Below are positions 53,391-64,000 of a stretch of DNA of 64,000 bases, piece after piece. The stretch comes from Hymenolepis diminuta (lineage: Eukaryota; Platyhelminthes; Cestoda; Cyclophyllidea; Hymenolepididae), in contig CAADRB010000018.1 in assembly GCA_900708905.1 (NCBI GenBank), forward strand, positions 1,373,668 to 1,437,667. Direction: 5' to 3'. Position 1 is the stretch's first letter, and the number at the start of each line of letters is the position of its first letter. The position numbers and the translations under genes are program-made. The notes under the pieces were generated by a model, which worked only from the letters and a program-made list of their open reading frames with translations, was not told the DNA's origin and did no database searches.

Positions 53391-54671
53391 CAGAAATTCT
53401 GTCCAATTTTTGGGCCATGTGTTTAGGGTACGATTACTTCAATTTAGCTAGTTAATGTTGTAGGCTTATCTATGATAATTAATAAAATATTATTTCTTCT
53501 TTCAGATTGTCTGATAATTATCGTTATTAAAAACTATTTCTAGCCCCAATGTACACTTCAAATAAAGATCATATCAGACACATTTTACTGTTCGAATTTC
53601 ATCAAGAAAATAGGGCAAGGTCTTTTTGAGCAAAAACACTCAAAGACACTTAAGGAAATGATGCTGTGAATGAAAAGACCTGCAGAAGGGGGTTTTGTGC
53701 AGGTGGTTTCAAAAAGGATGACTTCAACCTTAAAGACGAACCGAGAGCAGGATACTCCAAAAACTCAACTCTGCGCAATTGCAAGTGCCATTGATGTAAA
53801 TCCTATCTATACCACTAGGGAACTGAGCAAAATCTTTCACGTAAGCCGCCATATGGCCATATATAGGTAATGAAAAGACTTGGCTGGGAAAGTATCAAAG
53901 GCTGGCAAATGGGCTCCCCCCCTCACGATTTGTCAGGAATCAACAAGCAACAGCGTGTGATCTGTTGTGTTCCACTGCGCTCTCGTGAACTTCAAGCACC
54001 TTTTTTAGACCGAATCATAACTGACAACGGCGAGATGTGGACTCTCTATATCAATATTAAGCGCAAAGGACGGTGGCTAAGTCAAGACAATGGTTCAAAG
54101 TCAATTTCACAACCGAGAAGCGAACTGCACCCAGAAAATTCTTATCTGCGTATGATGGGATTTGAAGGGAAGTGTTTATTATGAACTAAGGAGTGACAAT
54201 CAAACAATAACATCTGAAGTTGACTGTCAGCCGCTAACCCGCTTAAAAGCAGTCAACAGGAGGAAAAACGGCCTTCTTTGATGAATCGAAAAGGAGTGGT
54301 TCTGCACCATGACAATGCCAGACCTCGCACTTCAAGAACAACCAAAAATCTCGTTGAAGAATTTGGCTGGGAAATCAGGCATCACCCACCATATTCTCTC
54401 GATCATGCACCAACCGATTCTTATCTCTTCAGGAGCTTACAGAATCAATGGGTGGGACAAAGACTTGCGTCTAAAGAAGGGGTAGAAATAAAGCTGATTT
54501 CTATTTCTGAGTCCAAACTGGCTAAATTCCATGAAGAAGGAATCAGAAAGGTCATGACAAGATGGGAAGATGTAAATAATAAAAAATAGTGACTATGTTG
54601 AACACTAAATAAATGTATTTTCGACAAAATTTTCACTTTAATTCGAATTAAAATTATGGACAGAATTTCTG
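53391..54671 (+). mobile_element. Inactivated mariner transposon with both terminal inverted repeats
   Basis: The ends mirror each other: CAGAAATTCTGTCCAATTTT at 53391 and, at 54671 read in reverse, CAGAAATTCTGTCCATAATT. TA-rich flanks fit the TA target preference. The length of about 1.28 kb is typical of mariner. The plus-strand interior encodes a transposase broken by stops and frameshifts: IRHILLFEFHQENRARSF near the N-terminus, then IITDNGEMWTLYIN, LHHDNARPRTSRTTKNL, and PPYSLDHAPTDSYLFRSLQN near the C-terminus. The second and third catalytic aspartates are 34 residues apart, the DD34D spacing of mariner. The first acidic site (normally TGDEKW) is altered to TDNGEMW. It is a dead copy. 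Confidence 0.87.
53545..54589 (+). pseudogene. Mariner transposase pseudogene
   Basis: The transposase reading frame is spread over at least three frames. Pieces include the N-terminal DNA-binding part near 53570-53620 and the part starting at 53670. The segment 53870-54184 carries the first catalytic region. The segment 54278-54589 carries HHDNARPRTS and the final YSLDHAPTDSYLF, ending MTRWEDVNNKK then TAG. Stops and frame changes interrupt the helix-turn-helix region and lie between the catalytic blocks. A full mariner transposase is about 345 residues; the spread here is consistent with an originally complete gene. The 3' inverted repeat follows the stop codon by about 60 bases. Confidence 0.85.
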
Positions 54672-55220
54672 TTACAAGCTATATATAGAGGCTACAAAGC
54701 TGCCTGATCATAAATAGTGCCACAGTATGTGGGTATCGTTCTTTACTAGTCCGCATCACTAAAATAATTGATAAGGACCAAAAATTCAAATTAGAGGAAA
54801 TGTTATTAAAGTTGCCCACGTCAGCATGAAGGTCTAACAAACAGAGGCAACAGCAGCAGAAAGAGCTATGTATCTTCGAAAAACACTTTTTCCTCATACT
54901 GTAACTGTATACGTAAAGAGGTAAAGCATATTAATTAGTACTAAATATCCTTTGACATGAGAAATATGTTAAATAATAAGAAAACCCTAAAGTAATTAAA
55001 ACAAGTCTGATCTAAAAATTTTACTTTGTAAAATATTAAAACCCATAACTAGATACAAAGCGTAATAATTTAAAAGAGAAGTTATATGAAACGCCACATG
55101 TATCAAAAATAAGTGAATAGACTTGTATTGAAAAAAATTTCCAACCAAAAATAAAGAAATGTTTAAATTATTGCCTTCATTAATTACTGTCATCATTTGC
55201 TCAATCTCATTGTCATGAAA
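54672..55220. other. AT-rich flank of the mariner copy, no gene seen
   Basis: Short open frames only. The minus-strand frame at 54996-55223 runs into the candidate exon at 55222-55254 of the neighbouring unidentified gene, but its distal part is low-complexity and probably intronic. Confidence 0.35.
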
Positions 55221-55221
55221 C

Positions 55222-58032
55222 AAGAATAGTAACAGTTGGAGAGTAATCGCTGAGCTGAAGATTCTTTAATAACTGGGATGGTTAACTATAAATTATGCCC
55301 TTATGATATGGACACATTGGAAGAGTCGAACAAGAATTAAGATTCCGGGGTGTTTTATCGCTAAATCGATTAATGCTTAATTTGGACTGTCCCAAAATTC
55401 TATCCTATATCGGTCATGTCCTTCGTGCTCTTTAAATAGCTGTATGATAGTATAATAATTATTTCAGTCACATAAAGGATATGAAAATGACATTTAAATT
55501 GGTTATTATATTGATAAATAAAATTTTCATTTTCTTTAAAAACTTAAGGAGACAGACGTTAGCCCATTTCAGTTTACATTTTTTTATTTTCCAGTGAATT
55601 AACTGAGATGATTTTCATCTTTAAGGTTTCGCAAAAGAGCAAATAGTGCATACATGGAATCTGGATCAAAAACTAAATAAAAATAACAAAAAATAATAAC
55701 CTCTAAACTTTCTTTTGAATTTTGTCATTTAAAAGCAGTTAATTTGAAGTCTAACCCACCTGTTCAGTACGCGAAGTCTTCCATAATGTATTCAGTTATT
55801 TCTTATTGATGCTATAGTGAAATTCTTTGTGGCACGTTTTCATTTGATTCCACAATCACCATTTCTGTTCATATCTTGAAACAGTCATAAGCTTAACAAG
55901 AAAATCTGTCGATTTGTGAATAGTCTGCTATTCGATGAAGGTCTATTCACCAGTGCCTTATCAGTTCGCACAAGGTTGTAAAAAGAGTCAATAGCACATG
56001 ATATCTATCCAGACAATCTCTTTTTCTTGTATCAGTATTTTTTAATCAAGAAAGGTCGGTCTTAATGTTTTGATTCATTTATTCTTCCAATGTTTGAGAA
56101 TGCAGAGTGGTCTTATATGATTTTCTGCAAATTACAGTCTTAACATGGCAGAAATGACATAACTGGAAATTTTATCTAATATCCAGTCTGATATCCAGTT
56201 TAATAATTACAATAATATCATATAGTGTAAACCGAAAACTCAACAATTAGACGACTTCCAATTACTTTTTACCATGAACTAGTGAATGGTATCAAATTAA
56301 CCTTACCAACGAAAATAAGCTGAAAAAATGAAAATTTTCAACTAAGCGCAACTGTATTAAAACATTTAAATTCTCATAATATTCCTCTACCTTGGCTATT
56401 TGAAAAAAATATAAAGTAGATGAAAGGTAGAAGACAAATTTGTGCAATGCTGAAAGTCCGAGAGATAAACCAAACACAAAACGTTGTAAAGAAGGTAAAA
56501 AATATTATTAATGGATGTGCTGTTGTAGACAATTCCTATGGCTACGAAAAGCGAGTTTCACCAAAAGTGAGTCAATCTAGATGTTACACTGGGTTACTTA
56601 CCCGGTTTTTCACCCACGAAGTTGGAGTGACGTCTTTTATGGCCATATGACCCATAATCCCTATCTGCCTTTCTCTAAACACGTCCATCGATTTCCTCCC
56701 TTTTCTATAAGAGCCTCGCTTCACCTAAAAAGCACATCTGCGCTCATGTTCTCACGCCTCTTACCCAAGTGACTCATATAAAACTATCTTTGTTTCCAAC
56801 ACAATAACAACGCACGCCTGTCATTTACCGGTTCCTAAGCTTCCTGCTCATCTCCTCTCTTTCTCAGCACGCTCCCCTCTCTACCTCTCTCTCTGTCACT
56901 CATTTCAAACTCGTTGTGGTTCCCTTGAGTACATTTTTGGCCTAATCAACTCTTGGTGTTCTGCTCACGATTGTTGCTAGCTCTAACTCAAACAGCTGCG
57001 AATTGGTGACTGTTATTGCCGCTGTAATTTGTTAGCTGTGAATCGTCAGTTGATATCCTAACCCCAATAGTACTTTTTCAGAAATCGCAAACGTTTCAAT
57101 TTCTATGAAAAAATTGAGTATTGACTGGAGTTTTCAGGGATGTGGTAGGACTTTGGCTAAAGATTTTTATTGCCAGTTAACGGATATTATCAAACGTACA
57201 ATCTTTTGAGCATCTGACAAAGCCAAACAATATAAATCTGGCAAAAGCATGAGTTTCACATTATTTTGCGTTCTGAATAAGTTGAAATAATTTAACTATA
57301 TTCTTTTTTTTCTCAGGACAAAATTCATTTTTTACAAATAAGGATGTAGGTGGTTACCATGAATTCACACAGAAGCGAATTTTACACTTGTATTTTTGTA
57401 GGAGATATGATATAATAATAGCAAATTCCTGATAGTAGAGGGCTATACAAAACGGAAAGAACACAGTTGGAGATCTTGATGTTTCTCCAATTCCGAAGAG
57501 ACATTAATGTACTCATCGGTATTCACCTGAAAGTCAAAAAATTTTCGCTTATAAGCCAGAAAAAATAATGTACTAATTTTTTCACATTGAAGTAAAATTT
57601 CTTTGACTGCATTAGCAATTGACATCATAAACATCTTGTTATACATTTTCCTAATATCATAAACCAATCACACCTATAAAGAAGACAGTTTTTGTAACAT
57701 TTTGAAGAATTTTATGATATATTTATAAACTCCCAGCATGACAAAGAACTGAGAACTAAATAACAAATTTCAACTTTGCGACCAAAATTGCTTAATTAGA
57801 TTTTAAAATTCTCTTCTCTACACTGAAAGTCCATCATTAACGGATTGGAGTCTTCACCAAATTCTGATTTTCATCTTTATTTAAATCAATTGGAAACAAT
57901 GTATTATGAATGTCACTACTTCGCTTATGAATAATATTTATCTAAGATATTTAGAAATGGACATACTTTTGGACTGCATTAACAACTTGGCATATAGGTT
58001 CAGCTCCTTGATATTTTTCAAACATTCTCCAC
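55222..58032 (-). CDS. Unidentified multi-exon gene fragment
   Basis: Candidate exons in transcript order: 58032-57967 (WRMFEKYQGAEPICQVVNAV; acceptor AATATAG, donor GTATGT), 57650-57463 (MYNKMFMMSIANAVKEILLQ; VNTDEYINVSSELEKHQDLQ), 56395-56307 (KVEEYYENLNVLIQLRLVEN; acceptor TTTTTTTCAAATAG, donor GTAAGG) and 55254-55222 or longer (acceptor CTTCAG). Codon phases agree across the first three. The protein is helix-rich and largely hydrophilic, without a motif I know; a tethering or coiled-coil type protein is only a guess. Neither end of the gene was found. The donor after 57463 (GTTCTT) is weak, and the last exon can be read in two frames. An LTR-like repeat at 56570-57010 sits in one intron. 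Confidence 0.36.
56570..57010 (+). repeat. LTR-like repeat, copy 3
   Basis: Contains CTAATCAACTCTTGGTGTTC exactly as in the copy at 41840-42365, preceded by GTGGTTCCCTTGAGTACAT (there GCGGTTCATTCAATACAT), a long C/T-rich tract and a block with CTCATGTTCTCACGCC...GTGACTCATATA against CTCATGCGCGTTCTCATCC...GTGACGAATATA. Just after its end is AATTGGTGAC (57000-57009), which resembles the primer-binding start of some Ty3/Gypsy elements of flatworms. It may therefore be the 5' LTR of a lost element. It lies antisense within an intron of the 55-58 kb gene. Confidence 0.58.
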
Positions 58033-61000
58033 CTATATTTTTACTAGCCTTTGTCACAACAAAAGAATAGAGAAGACACATGAAACGAGTATATTTGATG
58101 GTCGACGTTATGAAAGATTGAGATGAGAAAACCCTTAGACTTGAAGCAGTCTGTAGTGTTGAAATGGACGTATGGAGGGTCGTGCGTTTTATGAAGAGGA
58201 TATATGTACTTGTTGTTGAAAGATCTTAGGTTGCATCTGACAGGTTATAAATCTAGTATTCCAGTAATCAATAAATACAAATACGAATTGCATGAGAAAC
58301 CTTATTGATTCTAGTCTAAAATGACTTAACAAGGCCTATTTCACTTTCTCGAAATGTGAAATTAAACGTCAGAGAAATTTATGTAAGAACATTAAATCGC
58401 GATGTTGCTAATTTTGTACGAAAGTTTACAAAAAGACCAAAATGCTCTTTCATTTCCACTGAGATTGCTGTTCTAAAACATAGAAAATTAGTGACTTCAG
58501 TTGACAATCTTCTTGATGGCTCGGCGACAAAATTGATTAAAACAGCGTGTTTTCGATTGCTAACCCGATATTAAGTGCGATGAAACTTTCCAGAATGTTT
58601 ACAAATCATTGAGAAGGATTAAAATGAATAACCATAACAAATACACAGGTATAACAAGAAAAAATTCCAACATATAATCTAGGATCAGATGTGAGGAATG
58701 AAATGCAAATATTAAACTCCAAAGACCGAATTTCCATTCCCACCACTATAAATTTTTATCGTAAAGTTAAAAGCCTATGTGCCCGATTGTTGTGACGTAA
58801 TAAGGGTTAGTCTCATGGTATGTTAGGGCTTACATAGATTGACTAAGATTACATTGGCATTGTATTAGGAGAATCCCACTTGCATCCGATTTTTCGCCGT
58901 TAATTTAATGTTGGTCATCCAATCAGTTCCTTTTATGAAAGTGTTTTATTTCATTATTTATCGCGTACTCTCCACATACTGATTAAAACATGTTTGAATG
59001 GGATAGTTAATCTCAAAACAGACTTAAAACTCATTTGATCGTGAATACCGCCTACGCAAGCTTTGCTGTCTTTAAAATACATGAGTGAGTTAATATGAAT
59101 AAACCCATCATTTGCTAATTTTCACAAAGTCATTCTCCTTAAAACCACATTCTCTTGATTTTTTCCCAGAAGTACGAAATGAGCTTTGACCACCTACGCA
59201 TTACAACACCCCCAGTACTTCAAGCTTAAAGCGCAAATGAATAAATCGACCCTAATTTTGAGAATATTTGTTCAGATGCTAGATGTTATGTTCTTATCAT
59301 AATTAAAGCAACCACTTACTTAAGTTATGACCTCAATATGTTCGCTTCTCTCCATGGTCCATATGCTAAGACTACTTGTTCTCCATTAGAGTAATTACTA
59401 CCGCTTTCCCCCGTTGTTTTACCAAATTTTTAGAGATGATAGATTGCAAATTGTTTTCATAATGATAATTTAGATAGTTAGCTCATTTAAACTAATTTAA
59501 ATACTACAAGTAAAATATTAATCATAAAAGCACTTAACTAGTCAACATTTTACAATATTTAAGATTTAAATTTATTGTTTTATCCTGATTTGAAATAACC
59601 ATTCATTTCCTTTTGCTTTAAGACGACATTTCTCTTCAACGCTTGCATTCTGACTTTTATTTGGGTAAAATTGGTTGGTAGCAAAATTACGATTTTCGGC
59701 AAATCTGTCTTATTTTCATATAACTATTGATACATTCAATTTTCGCAACAATAATCTCAGTTCCCCCACTTTATTTTAATTTATCCCAATATATTAATGA
59801 ATATTTGATAACAGATTGGAATTTATTATATTCGTGATTAGTTTTTACCTTTTAATTATCTAAATTATATACCCCCACTGAATACATTGCCCCATTTCTT
59901 AGCTCATTAAATCGCAAAAATATTGTCATTACATAATTGTTCAATAATACAATTTGAGAATGGATTTACAAATCATTTGATACTTCATTTAATTCTGATG
60001 GATGAGATATTAAATTGTTTGGGTTCTTGAAAAGAAGGGATTTATGTTGAATATACGCAAAATTGAGATCGTTTTACAACTTTAGACCTTAGCGTATGAT
60101 ATATTTTACCTTTGGGTCAGTTAAAGTTTGATTTTAAAAATCACTGATTAAGAAATTGCCCCAAAATCCAGTTGAAATATACAAATTTTAGGATTACTGT
60201 AACTTTTCTTAATCATCATTTCCGGTACTGTTTTTAAATCTGTGAAAATCATATGTTGTTAAATGACTGCGTTTGGGAGATTGCATTGTGCTCTATACAT
60301 CTGTCAATTTGTAGAATGGATATTTGCAAGAAATCAATAATTATTGATGATGCACAATTTTATTCAAACTTAGAAATCGGAATTCTGTAATCCAGAATCG
60401 GACTAGAGCATTTCATACCACATTTATGTAATTAAATTAATTAAGGTACTAATTTCCTTCTTGTTTTAACAGATTTGTAATTCATTCCAAGAAATTTGAC
60501 AATTGTACTCGTGAACTAGATGGGAAATCTCCGATGAAAATACTACTGGGAAAAAGAAACAGACCGAAGCTGCATCAATCCCCGAATCACCTTATACACC
60601 ATTGAAAAAGGAATAAGTTGCCAAGAAGAAATACGGGATCAGCGGAAGGATTTCAAGTAGACCCAGAGAAGCTCTACAAGGGAAGTACAATTCAAAAAGA
60701 CGAGTTGTCAGGGTGAAAATATAATTATTAAGTATTTACCTTTGACGTGATTACAATTTTATTTTAGGTTTACTTCCCTTTATTATTGAAAATTAGGCTC
60801 ATTTTTCAAATCTTTTAGGCGAGCTATTATGAATTACATTATACTGCACATAGTTAAAGTTGAACTGTAATATATTTTTAAGACAATAATGATAACTTGT
60901 GTTTTCCTTCTTCCAGGCCGGCTGGGATGTTGAGGCAATCAAGAGGGAATTGTGGACGACCTACTGGGTCACGCTAAATCGGTGACCGACAATTCCGGTT

Positions 61001-64000
61001 GAACAACTTTATTGAAATTTAAGAACAACTTGATTCCAACTAGGGATGTGGGGTGTCTTCTTGTCTAAATGAAAATTATAAGGTCAGACTGACTCATGGC
61101 ATGGGCAAACAGGCAAGTAGATTGATTTGACGACTGGATCGTTAAATGCTGAACTTTTATTAGTTAAAACTGCAATTAAATAGACATGATATATGCTTTC
61201 TCTTCGACCCATATAATTTTGAATTCAATGTATTTATAAATTTGAAGTGATTCTTATTTTTAAATGCGCAAACGTTCAAAAACTGTCAATACAAAAATGC
61301 CTCCAAATTTTTAAAATGTGCACATTTGCTTATTTCAAATGTTAAAATTTTTAATAGGGTTGTAAAACCGGAAAAATCCAGGAATTAAGAAAATGACAAT
61401 TCAGACATAAAATGGTGTGTTCCGAGTTGATTACATCATAATTCCGATTTGGAATTCGCCTACAATTCTAATAGTGTAAGAGGTAAGATAAAGAAGAATT
61501 AGATTTCAGAGAGTGCCTTTTGTAACAAGACGTAAATAACTAATTAGTCATATGCTTATTCGATTATGGATTCAGTATTTGGCTTTAATTTTATTATTGA
61601 ATTGAAGAACTGATCACGCTCACTTCATTGTATTTCTCCCTAGCGGAACATTTCTTCCAATTAGTACCATCTTTACTTTGAAAATAGGTCAGATTTATGC
61701 TAAAATGATTTATTTTTAAGGCATACACAGGCCGGGCTCTAGACGGCAAGATATTTTAAATATCTACAACCAATGGAACACATCTCTCAAATCCATGAAT
61801 AGAATGATATCAACACTAATATTGAATACGGAGTAGGTATCTTGATATTTATCTAATGAGAAAATGGCAGCTAAATAAGCGTCAGGTTAACCAAAATTTA
61901 ATTTTATACTTATCTTCAACATAAATGTTTGTGTATCAGAAGATGCTGATCCGGTCACCCTCGCCTAGGTAAATGTCATAGTTCGATCGCTCTGTCACTG
62001 TGTTTTCCGATCTGGAGCTTAATTCAAGTCGCCTAGGTGGTTTATAATTAATTACTTGTTGGATGATGCTATTTTGCTTTTGATATCAGTGAATAATTTT
62101 TACAATCACGTGCAACCAGTTAAATCAACAAAAGGTACATTTTTTATCGAATAACATACAGTTATTTTCTAATTATGTCATCAAAGAGAGGAAAGGGAAT
62201 GCGGTGGATTATTCGATATACCAGTTTCCCCAACTCGTTTACTTATCATTCAGCAAAATTAACCAATTATATCATTATGTTTTTATTCAAAATCGAGATA
62301 ATTATCTCAGCATTTTTTAAAAGTTATTACCAAATATTAAAAACTTCTGCCTACAATTACCAAGGATTAGGTCAGGTTTAGATCAATTGTTAATAATTTG
62401 GAACTTGGTCTATTTGTAAAAACTACTGTTTTCATATAATTAACTAATGATGAATTTTTTAATTAAATTTTACTTTTACCATCGCATAAGAATTTGTTTT
62501 CTTGACAATCAACTTAGGTCATATAAAGACCATAATTAATTCTACAAATAATTATTAGTGGACGCCCATGTTTATCTATTCGAATTTCGTTTGCATTAAA
62601 CTAATAGTAACATGTAGCTCTCCACTCCAAATTCTGCAAGTAAGAAGTCAATGAAGGGGAATACAGATCTTAGTACTATGAATTGTACTGAAGTCTTCAA
62701 GTAAGGTTCCAGTTGAGGGTAATTTTATTAATATCTCAGAACAAGTAGGATGTATTGTAAGCAACTTAAGCTCATTAAGGTGGTTAAGTGACTAGTAATC
62801 GATAACTTAGTTATCTGGGAAGCTACAGAAGTCTATTTAAGATATGACCTTTCTAACTTCTTCCAATCCTCATCACACGACAAAATAGAAAGATATAAAA
62901 CATTGGTTAAATAGCTGTATTGATGGCAAATAAAAGGGTTAGAGAGGTAAAGAGGTGGCGACTGTGTTTGCTAGAGAGGAATATATCGGTACTGGAGTGA
63001 TTTTACATGGCTGATGATAAAACGTGAAATCTGAGAATAAAGAATAAACGAGTAGAGACTGAGACATGTCGGTAGTGATGCTCTCAGTACAATGAAGGAA
63101 AACAGGACATACGGATTTGTTGAATTAGCTGACCATGGAATCGTTCGTTTTTTTCGCAAAAAGATTGAGTTAAAGGCAAAATAACATTTTTCAGATAAAA
63201 ATTCAGTGGATTTGAGGATTGAAAGAATCAGTACAAACTTCCAATCTGCTATTCAGGATTTCTTTTTCGGAAAATTTAAATTGATTTATTTTTCATGACG
63301 ATTAGTGGACAATTCAGCGTATTTTCACGAATATCGATTTAAAATCACTTTTAATTCCACTTTCACATATTTCACAGGCCAGATCTACTTTTGATACCAA
63401 GGGAAGTTAATATCTCAAATTGCTCAATGTGAAAATATTGTTGTTCATCACTTTCACCGTTTTAGCTGAAGTTAGATGAAATTTGGATTTTTATTATTAA
63501 TATTAAAAATTTTATTACTTTTGTCCATAAATTATGACGTAGTTCTTTACGAACTCTACATAAAAACTTTTGAAAAAATATTTTGTCTTTTCATCACAAT
63601 TGTTTAGATGTGCTGACCAGCATTTTGAAACTAGGAATGGATTTATTTGGAGTTTATATTATATATATATATATATATATATGTAGTGTTAAGACTAATA
63701 TGATACTTGACGTTGATTCTTAATATTTTCCACAAAACTTTGCATGCTCATTTACAAAACCTTCTACTCTACAGATCTCAAATGTTTTGGGTAACAAATA
63801 TTGTTGAAAAATTTTTATAAACCCTTTTTACGTGTTATTTTACGACAGCCGTCAATTAATATAGCTCTGTGCGCTCGAAGCACTTGTAATTTAATCCCTC
63901 ATAGTGAATTATCGATTATTAGAGTTTTGCGTTCAGACTTTGACAGGTAAGACCACCAACAAAGAACACATCGCTGCCAATATTGTTCTGTCGGTAATTT
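58033..64000. other. Gene-poor AT-rich right end
   Basis: No gene could be established in these 6 kb. A coding-like, once-interrupted plus-strand stretch runs from about 60527 to 60720 (contains KKKQTEAASIPESPYTPLKK). A further fragment lies near 60918-60980 after CTTCCAG. A tiny splice-bounded segment lies at 61941-61968. The rest is long A/T-rich sequence. Upstream exons of the 55-58 kb gene are expected here if that gene is real. Confidence 0.4.
63661..63682. repeat. AT dinucleotide microsatellite
   Basis: Eleven uninterrupted AT units, flanked by further TA-rich sequence. Confidence 0.9.

Noticed and set aside
62175..62381. 68-codon plus-strand frame starting MSSKRGKGMR, briefly considered as a ribosomal protein L23 start
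   Set aside because: Only the first few basic residues resemble it; the rest does not, and no further exon follows.

Overview
The window reads as nuclear DNA from a eukaryote with small, intron-split genes, most probably a parasitic flatworm (cestode or trematode). The evidence is a strongly AT-rich background, several introns of only 31-40 bases with ordinary GT...AG ends, and relics of a mariner transposon and of Ty3/Gypsy-type retroelements. No bacterial operons, CRISPR array or rRNA was seen, and no convincing tRNA gene. I cannot name a species.

Layout. 1-434 (minus): internal exons of a HEAT-repeat protein best matched to Integrator subunit 4, running off the left edge. 2295-21787 (minus): a complete 18-exon gene for a PDXDC1-type decarboxylase-fold protein. 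Its introns hold a Gypsy integrase relic and two copies of a dispersed repeat. 23282-24167 (plus): a complete five-exon AMMECR1 gene, head-to-head with PDXDC1, followed by a possible spliced micropeptide. 27360-37707 (minus): a phase-consistent run of exons of a helical-repeat gene, tentatively Integrator subunit 7, with scattered weaker candidate exons up to 46995. 48098-48501 (minus): complete three-exon ENY2. 48856-49779 (plus): intronless ELP5, head-to-head with ENY2. 53391-54671 (plus): an inactivated mariner element with both inverted ends. 55222-58032 (minus): exons of an unidentified gene. The rest is long AT-rich stretches with LTR-like relics near 34.2, 39.5, 41.9 and 56.6 kb, simple repeats and isolated coding-like fragments.

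Several genes act in RNA polymerase II expression and RNA biology: the Integrator subunit(s) in RNA 3' processing and termination, ENY2 in SAGA and TREX-2, and ELP5 in tRNA wobble modification by Elongator. This is ordinary housekeeping clustering and not an operon. The exon models come from translating splice-bounded segments by hand and checking codon phase. PDXDC1, AMMECR1 and ENY2 close perfectly in phase. The Integrator 7 and 55-58 kb models do not close completely and are flagged. I found no clear evidence for a wholly new biological system. The most unusual items are the tiny introns, the conserved loss of cofactor residues in PDXDC1, and the candidate micropeptide.
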